Part shown: positions 33,297-41,427 of the stretch, piece by piece | Numbering within the stretch: the stretch's first letter is position 1 | How the letters are laid out: every line of letters begins with the position of its first letter | DNA from: Pseudomonadota bacterium | Lineage (GTDB): Bacteria; Pseudomonadota; Alphaproteobacteria; Rhizobiales; Hyphomicrobiaceae | Assembly: GCA_023412805.1 (NCBI GenBank) | Contig: JAEZRM010000064.1 | Coordinates: forward strand, 310,001-374,000 | Direction: 5' to 3' | DNA: 64,000 bases | The notes under the pieces: generated by a model | Seen by the model: the letters and a program-made list of their open reading frames with translations, nothing else | Database searches by the model: none | What the model was told of the DNA's origin: nothing | Made by a program: the position numbers and the translations under genes

Positions 33297-33438
33297 TTAC
33301 CTAGTCGATCGAAGGATCCCCATCGTTTGACGCGCTTGATGACTGGTGCTACCGAAATCATGCTGAGACGGACGAGCATGCGCCGTTCTCATGGCCATGT
33401 TCGCCACGCCTCGCCAGTGCAACGGTAGGAGGCGCGTG

Positions 33439-33654
33439 ATGCCGAATAGTGTCTACAAGATCATCGAACTCGTCGGCACCAGTACAGAGTCTTGGGAGCT
33501 CGCTGCCAAAAGCGCGGTCGAGCGCGCTGGTCAATCCTTGCGCGACCTGCGCGTTGCCGAGGTGATCGAGCAGGATCTCGTCGTCGAGGATGGCAAGGTG
33601 AAAGCCTACCGCTCCCGACTGAAGGTCTCATTCAAGTACGAGGGTGGAGCCTGA
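33439..33654 (+). CDS. Dodecin-family protein
   Basis: A 71-residue protein of dodecin size and fold (VYKIIELVGTSTESWELAAK, then VVEDGKVKAYRSRLKVSFKYE). Dodecins form dodecameric shells that store or buffer flavins. It starts at ATG 33439 after AGGAGG. The flavin-stacking tryptophan of the WFEV motif in characterised dodecins seems absent here; the aligned segment reads RVAEV. It may therefore bind a different ligand or bind flavin differently. It follows the arylsulfatase relic divergently and stands alone. Confidence 0.85.
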   Translation: MPNSVYKIIELVGTSTESWELAAKSAVERAGQSLRDLRVAEVIEQDLVVEDGKVKAYRSRLKVSFKYEGGA

Positions 33655-33752
33655 GCAGCTCCCGTTAGCACGCGCTGCCGTAGAGAATTGGCACACCGCG
33701 TAAGCTCATGCCTGCGCGGCATCCGGAGTGTGGCCGCACATAACAGCCTAAA

Positions 33753-34187
33753 TCAGCTCGCTGCCCTCAATTTCTCGCGCAACGCTGGCGGCAACGATGC
33801 AAGCCACTTTTCTTCGCCGCCCGGTGGCGGAAGGACCGCGCCAAATTCGGTGACACCTTCGGCGGGTATGTCCGAGATATAAATCCAGACGTTCTCGGTC
33901 GACACGTTCAAGATCGCGGATGCATCGTGCATCAGCCGCCGCATGATCGCGGCCTTCTGCTCCGCGGTGCGCCCTGCGCGGATATCAGCCCTCACCCAGA
34001 CATGGTTCTCGGGGGCTGGGCCGCCCCCGATGAACATCGCACCCGGGCCAACGTCGTAGAACACGACCTGCACGAAATATCGCGGCGCCGTCGCTTCCTC
34101 CGCATGGATGGCCGTTATCTTCTCGACAATCTGCTCGCGCTGATGCTGTGTGAGGGCTTTCATCGTGGTGAAAGCATAGGTCGGCAT
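33753..34187 (-). CDS. Tautomerase-superfamily protein, cis-3-chloroacrylic acid dehalogenase-like
   Basis: A 144-residue protein starting Met-Pro-Thr-Tyr, so Pro1 would be exposed after Met removal. Aligned by eye with cis-CaaD, the other catalytic residues are kept: His27 (ITAIH), Arg69 and Arg72 (ADIRAGRT), Tyr in NVWIYISDIPA, and Glu in GVTEFGAVLPPPG. These six also occur in poor dehalogenases such as Cg10062, so the natural substrate may be another unsaturated acid. It starts 31 bases after the fused E1 gene on the same strand, so the two are probably co-transcribed, suggesting that the tautomerase product is routed to a 2-oxoacid. Confidence 0.82.
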   Translation of the reverse strand: MPTYAFTTMKALTQHQREQIVEKITAIHAEEATAPRYFVQVVFYDVGPGAMFIGGGPAPENHVWVRADIRAGRTAEQKAAIMRRLMHDASAILNVSTENVWIYISDIPAEGVTEFGAVLPPPGGEEKWLASLPPALREKLRAAS

Positions 34188-34218
34188 TGGTTCCGCTCCT
34201 TACTTCGGCCTCGCAGTG

Positions 34219-36213
34219 TCAACGATACGCCACCGCGTTGATCGCATCCTGGATTTCGTCCTGGCCGGGAATGACGATGCGCTCGAGCGTGTCGTTGTAG
34301 GGCATGGGCACATCGCGCATGCCGATGCGTGCGATCGGCGCGTCGAGATAGTCGAATGCCTCTTCTTGCACGACTGCCGCGACCTCGGCGCCGAAGCCCC
34401 ACTTCTTCCAGCCTTCGTGCGCGATCACGAGGCGCCCGGTCTTCTTCACGCTGTTGATGATGGTCTCAGTATCGAGTGGGCGCAGCGTGCGAGGATCGAT
34501 GACCTCGACATCGACGCCCTCGCGCGCGAGTTGCTCGGCGGCGCGCAGTGCCGGCGCGACGAGCGCCATGGTTGCGACGACCGTCACATCCTTGCCGGGA
34601 CGCTTGATGTCCGCCTTGCCGATGGGGATGGCGTATTCAATGGCTGGCACGGGGCCCTTGGTCTGCACGTAGAGGAGTTTGTGCTCGCAGAAGATGACCG
34701 GATTGTCATCACGGATGGCAGCGGCAAGCAGTCCCTTGGCGTCATAGGGCGTCGAAGGGGCCATCACGACGAGGCCCGGCACATGGCAGAACCACGCTTC
34801 AAGCGACTGTGAATGCTGCGCGGCGAGTCGCACGCCGCCGCCTTGTGGTCCGCGAAAGACGACGGGCACTTTCGGCACGCCGCCGAGCATGTAGCGGAAC
34901 TTGGCGGCCTGGTTCACAATCGGATCGATCATGTGCGTGATGAAGTCGAAGATCTGGATCTCCGCGATCGGCCGCATGCCGGTGATTGCCGCGCCGACGG
35001 CGGCGCCCGCGATCGCCATCTCGGAAATGGGCGTGTCGCGCAGACGCTCCTTGCCGTACTTCTCGATGAGGCCGCGTGTCGCCGCGAAGATGCCACCGAT
35101 CTTGCCGACGTCCTCACCCATGACGAACACGCGCGGATCGCGCGCCATTTCCTGATCGATGGCCTCGCGAATGGCTTCGCCATAGCCGATCTCGCGTGCG
35201 GATGCATGATCCGGCCCCGGTTCGGGATCGAATGTCGGGTGCGGTGCCGTCACGGCATTCTCGAAGACGGCGATCGTAGGTTCGGCAGCAAGCTTTGCCG
35301 CCTCGACGGCCTTGGTCAGCTCGGCTTCGACCATATCGCGGATCTCGGCGAGGCGCGCCTCGGTGACCTGACGCTCCTTGAGGCGTTCGCCCGCGCGACG
35401 GATGGCGTCGCGTTCCTCGCGCCACACGCGATCCTCGTCCTCGCCGCGGTAGGCCGGCAGATTGGAGCGCATGGAATGGTCGCCCCATCGCCATGTGATG
35501 CATTCGATGAGCGAAGGGCCTTGGCCGTTGCGGGCGCGCGATGCGGCGCGGCTGACGGTGTCGTAGACGGCGATAACATCATTGCCATCGATGGTTTCGC
35601 CCGGCATGGAGTAGCTTGCGGCGCGGCGCGAGAAGCGGTCGATGGCGGCAACGTCGGTGATCCGCGTCGACAGCCCGAATTGGTTGTTCTCGAGCACGAA
35701 CACGACGGGCAGCTTCCATATGCTCGCCATGTTGAGGGCTTCATGGAAAATCCCCTCGTTCGACGCGCCATCGCCGAAGAACACCACGCAGATCTGGCTG
35801 CTGTTGCGCAGCTTCGCCGAGAGCGCCGCGCCCGTGCCGAGCCCGATGCCCGCGCCGACAATGCCGTTGGCGCCTAGAATGCCGCGCTCGATGTCGGCAA
35901 TGTGCATGGAGCCGCCGAGGCCCTTGGAGTACCCCGTCTCGCGCCCGAAGAGTTCCGCCACCATGCGCGTCAGGTCGGCGCCCTTGGCGATGCAGTGGCC
36001 GTGGCCACGGTGATGGCTGACGATGTAGTCCTTGTCCTCGATCGCCGCGCAGGCGCCGACGGCAATAGCTTCTTCGCCGACATAGGAATGCGCTGTACCT
36101 TTTACAAAACCTTCGAGAAACAGCTCATGGACGCGCTGGTCGAACCGGCGCACGCGCTGCATCTGCTGGTAGAGGTGTTCGAGCAGCGGCGTTTCGATCG
36201 TCTGCGCATCCAT
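34219..36213 (-). CDS. Thiamine-diphosphate 2-oxoacid dehydrogenase E1, alpha and beta fused
   Basis: A 664-residue single chain joining E1 alpha (about residues 1-320) to E1 beta (about 340-664). The ThDP motif begins at GDGASNEGIFHEALNMA and closes with VFVLENN about 27 residues later, as in E1 alpha. The beta half starts ARPIGYGEAIREAI-like and has GEDVGKIGGIFAATRGL and the DTPISEMAIAGAAVGAA block. Normally E1 works with a lipoyl E2 and E3; neither is in the window. Relatives include pyruvate, acetoin and branched-chain 2-oxoacid dehydrogenases, so the substrate is open. It is the first gene of a unit with the tautomerase. Confidence 0.93.
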   Translation of the reverse strand: MDAQTIETPLLEHLYQQMQRVRRFDQRVHELFLEGFVKGTAHSYVGEEAIAVGACAAIEDKDYIVSHHRGHGHCIAKGADLTRMVAELFGRETGYSKGLGGSMHIADIERGILGANGIVGAGIGLGTGAALSAKLRNSSQICVVFFGDGASNEGIFHEALNMASIWKLPVVFVLENNQFGLSTRITDVAAIDRFSRRAASYSMPGETIDGNDVIAVYDTVSRAASRARNGQGPSLIECITWRWGDHSMRSNLPAYRGEDEDRVWREERDAIRRAGERLKERQVTEARLAEIRDMVEAELTKAVEAAKLAAEPTIAVFENAVTAPHPTFDPEPGPDHASAREIGYGEAIREAIDQEMARDPRVFVMGEDVGKIGGIFAATRGLIEKYGKERLRDTPISEMAIAGAAVGAAITGMRPIAEIQIFDFITHMIDPIVNQAAKFRYMLGGVPKVPVVFRGPQGGGVRLAAQHSQSLEAWFCHVPGLVVMAPSTPYDAKGLLAAAIRDDNPVIFCEHKLLYVQTKGPVPAIEYAIPIGKADIKRPGKDVTVVATMALVAPALRAAEQLAREGVDVEVIDPRTLRPLDTETIINSVKKTGRLVIAHEGWKKWGFGAEVAAVVQEEAFDYLDAPIARIGMRDVPMPYNDTLERIVIPGQDEIQDAINAVAYR

Positions 36214-36374
36214 GGGCAGTCCTCCCGGCGATGGCGGCTTTTTTGTAGCGACGATCGTAGCCGATGAGGCCGATTTGGGAAGATGCGTCGGCGCGACGAA
36301 CGAACCCGCTTGCCGCCGGTCTCTCGCGGGTGTCAGAAGCCTATCGTTCGAAGTGGATCTGACGGCTCTGCAGA

Positions 36375-37031
36375 CTAGAAACCGTATCCCAGACCGGCCC
36401 TGACCGAGTGAATCTGCAAATCATCGGCGCGATGATCGTAGGAAAGCCCGGAGACCACGCTGCCGAAATCGACGAGCTGGTACTCGATACGAGCCCGCAG
36501 CCGGTTCCCGAACGCATACTCGTAGCCGGCGCCGACAGTCCAGCCTACGAGGTCGTTGGAAGCAGAAAGGGTGTTGGTGAGATCTCTCTTATCGATCGAG
36601 GTGAAGGCGATGCCGCCGGTGGCATAGAATAGGGAGTTGGCGCGTGCGGCGCCGAGGCGCCCCCGCACGGTGCCGACGTGATTGACTTCGAGTTCATTCA
36701 CAAAACCTGCGGCCTGACTGTCGTCCCCCTTCAGCGACATCCAGCTGAAATCGCCTTCAACACCGAGCACCAGCGAATTGAATTGCCAGAGATAGCCCGC
36801 GTGCAGCCCTCCGGCCGTGCTGCTGTATGAAATATCGCCGTCGCGCTCCCAATCGGGATACCCCGCCGGAATGTTGCGCCAGGAATTGCCGGTTTCGCCC
36901 CACGCTTTTCCGAGGTGTGCGCCGACGTAAAAGCCACTCCAGATGGTCTTGGCCGCCCACGATGTGTCCGCGGCATACGATGCGCCGGCAGATATGACAA
37001 AGATCGCGGCCGCGCTGAGAAGTGTCCGCAT
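36375..37031 (-). CDS. Outer-membrane beta-barrel protein (Omp25/31-like)
   Basis: A 218-residue outer-membrane barrel of the OMP_b-brl type common in Rhizobiales. The signal peptide is about residues 1-20, ending SYAA. The mature part starts with WSGFYVGAHLGKAWG, the usual first strand. Alternating hydrophobic strands continue to a C-terminal phenylalanine (SVRAGLGYGF), the BAM recognition residue. It may act as a structural or small porin-like protein. It is divergent from the P450 gene, with a 195-base gap. Confidence 0.88.
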   Translation of the reverse strand: MRTLLSAAAIFVISAGASYAADTSWAAKTIWSGFYVGAHLGKAWGETGNSWRNIPAGYPDWERDGDISYSSTAGGLHAGYLWQFNSLVLGVEGDFSWMSLKGDDSQAAGFVNELEVNHVGTVRGRLGAARANSLFYATGGIAFTSIDKRDLTNTLSASNDLVGWTVGAGYEYAFGNRLRARIEYQLVDFGSVVSGLSYDHRADDLQIHSVRAGLGYGF

Positions 37032-37226
37032 TGGTCCCTCAGAAAATCATGCAGAGAATCACGCGGAACACACTGATAATTTGTCGTCGGATGGATTAAT
37101 ATTTTCCTTCTGCTGTGGTTCTGTCCAAGCGGCCGCACGCGCATTGGGCAAGATGCGTGAGTGCGCCTGCCGCGCCGAAGCCTGTATGATCGCGTCAATA
37201 ATGACGCTGCGAGGAAACGGCCTGCC

Positions 37227-38438
37227 ATGACCATGATCTATGATCCTGCCCACCCGATCGTGCGCGCCGACCCGTATCCGGCTTATGCGCGCCTCAGGGA
37301 TGAGGAGCCGGTGCATTGGCACCCAGGGCTCCGGTGCTGGATACTGACGCGCTATGAGGACGTCGCGGCGGCACTCTCGGGGCCGTCGATGAGTCCGGAT
37401 CGGCTCACGCCTTTCTACGCCGCGCTGCCGGAGCAGACGCAGAGCCTGCTCGCCGAGATGATGCGCTACCTCAATCTATGGATCGTCTTCCGCGATCCGC
37501 CAGCGCACACGCGTCTGCGCGGGCTCGTGGCAAAGGCATTCCTTCCGGGCACGATCCTCAGCTTTAAGCCGCTCATCGAGAAGATCATCGCACGCCAGCT
37601 CGATAAGCTCGCGGCGAATGACGAGGCCGATCTCGTCGCCGATTTCACCATGCCTCTGCCGGCGCTCGTCATCATGGCCATGATGGGCGTGCCCGAGGAG
37701 CGGCTCTATGATGTCAAGGGCTGGTCGGACGACATCATGCTGTTCATCGGGACGGCACGCGCGACGCCCGACAAATACGAGCGCGCACGGCGCGGTGCTG
37801 TCGGCATGGCAGCCCTTTTCCGCGAGGAGATCGAGAAGCGGCGCACCGATCCGGGCAACGACCTGCTGAGCCTGCTGATCGCAGCGCGCGATGAGCAGGA
37901 CCGCCTGAGCGAGGACGAACTCGTTGCGACGGCCATGCTGCTGCTGTTCGCAGGCCACGAGACGACGACGAACCTGCTCAGCACCGCGACGCTGACCATG
38001 ATGCGCAATCCCGATCAGCGCGCGCGGCTTGCGGCCAATCCGGACATGATCTCGACGGCGGTCGAGGAATTCCTGCGCACGGAGGCGCCGACCAACGCCA
38101 TGGGCCGCGTCGTGCGCAAGACGCATGAAGTTCGCGGGGTCACGCTCAAAGAGGGTGACCGGCTCTTCGCGATCATCAATGCCGCGAACCGCGACGGGAA
38201 CCAGTTTCCCGAGCCCGACAAGGTGGATCTCGCCCGCCAGCCGAACCGCCATCTGACCTTCGGGCAGGGGCCGCACTTCTGCCTCGGCGCGCAGCTCGCG
38301 CGGCTCGAAGCGCGCATCGCGATCCCGCAGCTCATCGAGCGTTTCCCGAACATGGCGCCCGGCTCATCGCCGCCCGTCTGGCTCGACAGCCTTGTCATGC
38401 GCGGACTGAAGTCGCTGCCGGTGAGGACGGGGCGGTAG
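37227..38438 (+). CDS. Cytochrome P450
   Basis: A 403-residue soluble bacterial P450. The I-helix oxygen-activation motif is AGHETTTN, the ExxR is in EEFLRTEAP, and the heme loop FGQGPHFCLGAQLAR places the ligand Cys at residue 352. The start at 37227 follows GAGGAAACGG; a longer frame from 37161 lacks similarity. No ferredoxin or reductase gene is adjacent, so electrons must come from elsewhere. The substrate cannot be predicted. It is convergent with ogt. Confidence 0.95.
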   Translation: MTMIYDPAHPIVRADPYPAYARLRDEEPVHWHPGLRCWILTRYEDVAAALSGPSMSPDRLTPFYAALPEQTQSLLAEMMRYLNLWIVFRDPPAHTRLRGLVAKAFLPGTILSFKPLIEKIIARQLDKLAANDEADLVADFTMPLPALVIMAMMGVPEERLYDVKGWSDDIMLFIGTARATPDKYERARRGAVGMAALFREEIEKRRTDPGNDLLSLLIAARDEQDRLSEDELVATAMLLLFAGHETTTNLLSTATLTMMRNPDQRARLAANPDMISTAVEEFLRTEAPTNAMGRVVRKTHEVRGVTLKEGDRLFAIINAANRDGNQFPEPDKVDLARQPNRHLTFGQGPHFCLGAQLARLEARIAIPQLIERFPNMAPGSSPPVWLDSLVMRGLKSLPVRTGR

Positions 38439-38486
38439 TCACTACCCCCGATATGGATTCCTGGCTCGCTTTGTAGATTGTCGCTT

Positions 38487-39068
38487 CTAGGTACGCGGCT
38501 GCTCGAGAAGTGCCAATAGCGGCGGTGTCGTCGAGCGCTTGACACCCTCGATCTCCAGCAGACGCTCCTTCGTCGTCGCGCCGCCGGGCGCCGAGAAGCC
38601 GCCGATGCGACCGCCGCTCGCGAGCACGCGATGGCAGGGGATGATGATTGGCACGGGATTGCGCCCCATGGCTTGGCCGATGGCGCGAGCGGCATCGGGA
38701 CTTCCGACTTCCGCGGCCAGCGCGCCGTAGGTGGTGGTCTTGCCCCAGCCGATCTCGCGAAGGGCGGCATAAATGCGTTGATGAAACGGGCTGCAGCGCT
38801 CCAGATCGACGAGAATGCCGTTGAAATCCACCGTGCGACCCGCGAAGTACCGCTGCAGAGCAACGATGGCCCACTGAACCCACGGTGGCTCCTCGTCGGG
38901 CGTGGCAGCAGCGGCGCGGAGAGCGAGACGGCGCTCGGTGGCTGACACGTCGCGCTCGGGAAGCTGCAGACGCGTCAGACCACCTTCACGCCACGCGATA
39001 CCGCACGTTCCGAACGCCGTTGGAAAAAGGAGATAGCGCTCGTCGGCTTGGTTCGTATCGCGGCTCAT
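38487..39068 (-). CDS. ogt: Methylated-DNA--[protein]-cysteine S-methyltransferase
   Basis: Repairs O6-alkylguanine by moving the alkyl group to its own cysteine. The 193-residue product carries IIIPCHRVLASGG with acceptor Cys145, and the helix-turn-helix block FHQRIYAALREIGWGKTTTYGALA before it. There is no Ada regulatory domain, so it is the constitutive Ogt type. It lies 31 bases downstream of the VOC gene on the opposite side from the P450, reading away from neither; transcription direction matches the VOC gene upstream of... its own start at 39068, which may share a promoter region with it. Confidence 0.93.
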   Translation of the reverse strand: MSRDTNQADERYLLFPTAFGTCGIAWREGGLTRLQLPERDVSATERRLALRAAAATPDEEPPWVQWAIVALQRYFAGRTVDFNGILVDLERCSPFHQRIYAALREIGWGKTTTYGALAAEVGSPDAARAIGQAMGRNPVPIIIPCHRVLASGGRIGGFSAPGGATTKERLLEIEGVKRSTTPPLLALLEQPRT

Positions 39069-39099
39069 GATCTCAACTCCTGCGTTGAGGCCTCAGGTC

Positions 39100-39477
39100 C
39101 TATGCGGCAGCACCGCAGTAGGCTTCGACGCGATAGCCATCGGGGTCGATGACGAACGCGGCGTAATAGGTGGGCCCATAACTCTCGCGCACGCCGGGCT
39201 TGCCATTGTCCTTGCCGCCGGCGGCGAGCGCGGCCTTGTAGAAGGCGTCGACGCTCTTGCGGGTCGGCGCATCGAAGCACAGATGCAGGCCCGATTCGGC
39301 ATTCGGCGCAACGGGACGTGCCGATTTCAGCACCCAAAACCGAACACCGGCGTCACCGTAGCCGGCGCTCGTGTCGTCCTTGCTGAGACAGCTGTAGCCG
39401 AGTGGCTTCAGCGTGGCATCGTAGAATTTGCGGGACTTGGCGAGATCGGCGCTGCCGATCGAAATGTGGTTGATCAT
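39100..39477 (-). CDS. VOC-family protein (glyoxalase/dioxygenase fold)
   Basis: A 125-residue single-domain vicinal oxygen chelate protein: INHISIGSADLAKSRKFYDATLKPLGY at the N terminus and YYAAFVIDPDGYRVEAY at the C terminus. The first metal ligand (His in NHISIG) and the last (Glu in RVEAY) are visible. The specific reaction is unknown; metalloenzymes, binding proteins and resistance proteins share this fold. The start at 39477 follows GGGAG. The upstream frame to 39645 is unsupported. It ends 31 bases before the ogt start on the same strand. Confidence 0.86.
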   Translation of the reverse strand: MINHISIGSADLAKSRKFYDATLKPLGYSCLSKDDTSAGYGDAGVRFWVLKSARPVAPNAESGLHLCFDAPTRKSVDAFYKAALAAGGKDNGKPGVRESYGPTYYAAFVIDPDGYRVEAYCGAAA

Positions 39478-39586
39478 TCCGTCACTCCCTAAAAATTGCG
39501 CGCAATCAAAGGTGTCCTGGTCGAGTTGGCCCCGGCCGCGCGCCAGGGAAAGGGCCAAAGACTGGCGCGCGGCCTGGGCTCGGGCC

Positions 39587-39868
39587 TCAGTACATGGATG
39601 ACATGTACAGAGGCACGTGCCGCCGGGCGGGGTGGCGGTCCTCACCGCCCCGCGACGCGTAGGATGTGATCTCGCTGCGCTCTAAACCGATGTCGTGGAG
39701 CGTGCGGTCGTCGAGGCCGCCGAGCTGCCGAACGGTGTTCCGATAGCGGCGCCGCTGGCGGACCTGATCCAGCCGGCGGTGGCCCCATCGGGCGATACGG
39801 GCGGCGAGAGATATCGGGCCTTGCGCTTCGGCCCTGCTGAAGGCTTGTGCCAGTACGAGTTGCATCAT
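39587..39868 (-). CDS. Small DUF1127 protein
   Basis: A 93-residue basic protein with a DUF1127 helix pair: RYRNTVRQLGGLDDRTLHDIGLERSEI. Short Arg-rich DUF1127 proteins in alphaproteobacteria have been linked to RNA metabolism and phosphate or carbon control. The start at 39868 follows AGGAG with a 7-base gap. The tail (GEDRHPARRHVPLYMSSMY) is unusual. It is divergent from the WYL regulator, and two tandem operators lie in between, so the regulator may control it. Confidence 0.85.
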   Translation of the reverse strand: MMQLVLAQAFSRAEAQGPISLAARIARWGHRRLDQVRQRRRYRNTVRQLGGLDDRTLHDIGLERSEITSYASRGGEDRHPARRHVPLYMSSMY

Positions 39869-39952
39869 GATCGATCTCCTGGGCATGTTTTGTTTTATGA
39901 GTGCCGTCGGGCGTTGACCGCCGGCGACGAGCGGACAATGCCTGAGTGCCCC

Positions 39953-40001
39953 TGACAGCCTTGTGTCAGCAGGTCTGGAGGCTCCTGACAGGGTGCTGTC
40001 A
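39953..40001. promoter_or_regulatory. Two tandem operators, TGACA-N6-TGTCA
   Basis: Site 1 at 39953-39968 (TGACAGCCTTGTGTCA) and site 2 at 39986-40001 (TGACAGGGTGCTGTCA) share the same 16-base dyad. Site 2 extends to 10-base arms (CTCCTGACAG/CTGTCAGGAG). They are 33 bases apart, about three helical turns, so they face the same side of the DNA. They lie 68-116 bases before the WYL regulator start and 85-133 bases before the DUF1127 start. Confidence 0.7.
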
Positions 40002-40068
40002 GGAGGCTTGCGGTAGAGGGAGCGGAGTGGGGAAAAGCCCCGATCCACGTCGCCGCCGGAGACGCGTC

Positions 40069-40800
40069 ATGCGCCGAGCCGATCGCCTGTTCGAGATCAT
40101 CCAACACATGCGGCGCAAGCCGACCGTCAGGGCGCGCGAGCTCAGCGAATCGCTAGAGGTGTCGGAGCGTACGATCTACCGCGACGTCCGCGATCTCATC
40201 GCGAGTGGTGTGCCTATCGAGGGTGAGGCCGGCGTCGGCTATGTGCTGAAAGCGGGTTTCGACTTGCCGCCGCTCATGTTCAAGGAGCAGGAGATCGAGG
40301 CGCTGGTGCTCGGCGCGCGCATCGTCGAAAGCTGGGCGGATGCGGAGCTTGCCGAAGCGGCGACCGACGCGATTGCCAAGATCGAAGCGGTCATTCCCGA
40401 CCAGCTCAAGGTCTACATGGCGAACACGGCCCTGATGGCGCCTTGCGCGCATTACATGGCGCCAATTTCCTTTGATCTTGCGGAGTTACGCCGGGCCGTG
40501 CGCAGCCGCCTCAAGATCCGTTTCCGCTATACGGACGTGCTGCGCCAGGGGAGCGAGAGGACAGTGCGGCCGCTGTCGCTCGCATTCTTCGGGCCGGTCT
40601 GGGTGATGGCGGCATGGTGCGAGCTCAGGACCGACTTCCGCACGTTCCGCCTCGACCGCATGGAGGGTTTTTCGATTACGCAGGAGCCTTTCAAGTCCGA
40701 GCGCGGCAAGACGCTGCACGACTTCCTCAAACGGCCCTCGACTTGGACGCGGGGGGCGCTGGCACCCGCCAATAACGAGGCCGAGTTCGAGGACGGCTGA
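40069..40800 (+). CDS. YafY-type transcriptional regulator with HTH and WYL domains
   Basis: A 243-residue regulator. The N-terminal helix-turn-helix is RADRLFEIIQHMRR with VRARELSESLEVSERTIYRDVRDL. The WYL domain follows, with FRYTDVLRQGSERTVRPLSLAFFGPVWVMAAWC and FRTFRLDRMEGF; the name-giving W-x-L is VWVMAAWC here. WYL domains bind nucleic-acid or small ligands. The start at 40069 follows GGAG. The tandem TGACA-N6-TGTCA sites upstream are probably its own operators, since YafY-type regulators commonly control their own promoter and a divergent gene. Confidence 0.9.
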   Translation: MRRADRLFEIIQHMRRKPTVRARELSESLEVSERTIYRDVRDLIASGVPIEGEAGVGYVLKAGFDLPPLMFKEQEIEALVLGARIVESWADAELAEAATDAIAKIEAVIPDQLKVYMANTALMAPCAHYMAPISFDLAELRRAVRSRLKIRFRYTDVLRQGSERTVRPLSLAFFGPVWVMAAWCELRTDFRTFRLDRMEGFSITQEPFKSERGKTLHDFLKRPSTWTRGALAPANNEAEFEDG

Positions 40801-40881
40801 GGGCAATCCGACCGGGAAAACAGCTCCGATCCGGCCCACGCTATGCATTAACTGCAAATCTCGGATCGCAGAGTGTATGCT

Positions 40882-40896
40882 GGCTTATAATAAGCC
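40882..40896. promoter_or_regulatory. Candidate MarR operator GGCTTATAATAAGCC
   Basis: Perfect 7-base arms around a single central base, 21 bases before the marR start. It overlaps a TATAAT-like hexamer, so binding would block the promoter. Position and size fit autoregulation of the marR-emrA-emrB operon. Confidence 0.55.
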
Positions 40897-40917
40897 TTGC
40901 ATATATTTTACGGTTTC

Positions 40918-41418
40918 ATGACAGCCGATCCCTTTCTCACGCGCTCCCTGGGCTTCGTCCTGGGTGATGTCTCCCGCCTCATGCGCCGCCGCTTCGATGC
41001 GCGGGCGCGGGAAATCGGCCTTACGCGAGCCCAATGGCGGGTCATGGGCCAGCTCCGCCGCCGTGAGGGCATCAATCAGGCCGCGCTCGCCGAAATCCTC
41101 GAGATCGAGCCGATGACGCTCGGCCGCCACATCGACCGCCTGGTCGAGAAGAATTTCGTCGAGCGGCGCCCCGATCCGAAGGATCGTCGCGCTTGGCGCC
41201 TCTTCCTCACGCCCGAGGCGCAGCCCGTCCTCGACAAGCTCCGTACGATTTCCACCGTCAATCGCAAGGAAGTGCTTCAGGGCATCCCAAATGAGGAGGC
41301 CGAGGCCCTCATCGACACGCTGCTCAAGATCAAAGGCAATCTGACTGCTCTCGATGTGACCGAACCAGTAGCGCCGCCCAAGTCCGACGACGACGCTGCA
41401 TCCCGGAAAGAGAACTGA
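40918..41418 (+). CDS. MarR-family regulator of the emrAB efflux operon
   Basis: A 166-residue winged-helix regulator with the MarR core LTRAQWRVMGQLRRREGINQAALAEILEIEPMTLGRHIDRL and the wing VERRPDPKDRRAWRLFLT. The start at 40918 (MTADPF) matches the family length; an upstream ATG at 40897 is possible, but neither has a clear ribosome site, so the message could be leaderless or nearly so. Nine bases separate it from emrA. It very likely represses the operon and is released by pump substrates. Confidence 0.9.
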   Translation: MTADPFLTRSLGFVLGDVSRLMRRRFDARAREIGLTRAQWRVMGQLRRREGINQAALAEILEIEPMTLGRHIDRLVEKNFVERRPDPKDRRAWRLFLTPEAQPVLDKLRTISTVNRKEVLQGIPNEEAEALIDTLLKIKGNLTALDVTEPVAPPKSDDDAASRKEN

Positions 41419-41427
41419 GGCGCGCCC

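Noticed and set aside
33101..33379. A separate small gene overlapping the arylsulfatase tail
   Set aside because: It is another frame of the same relic region, without domain similarity.
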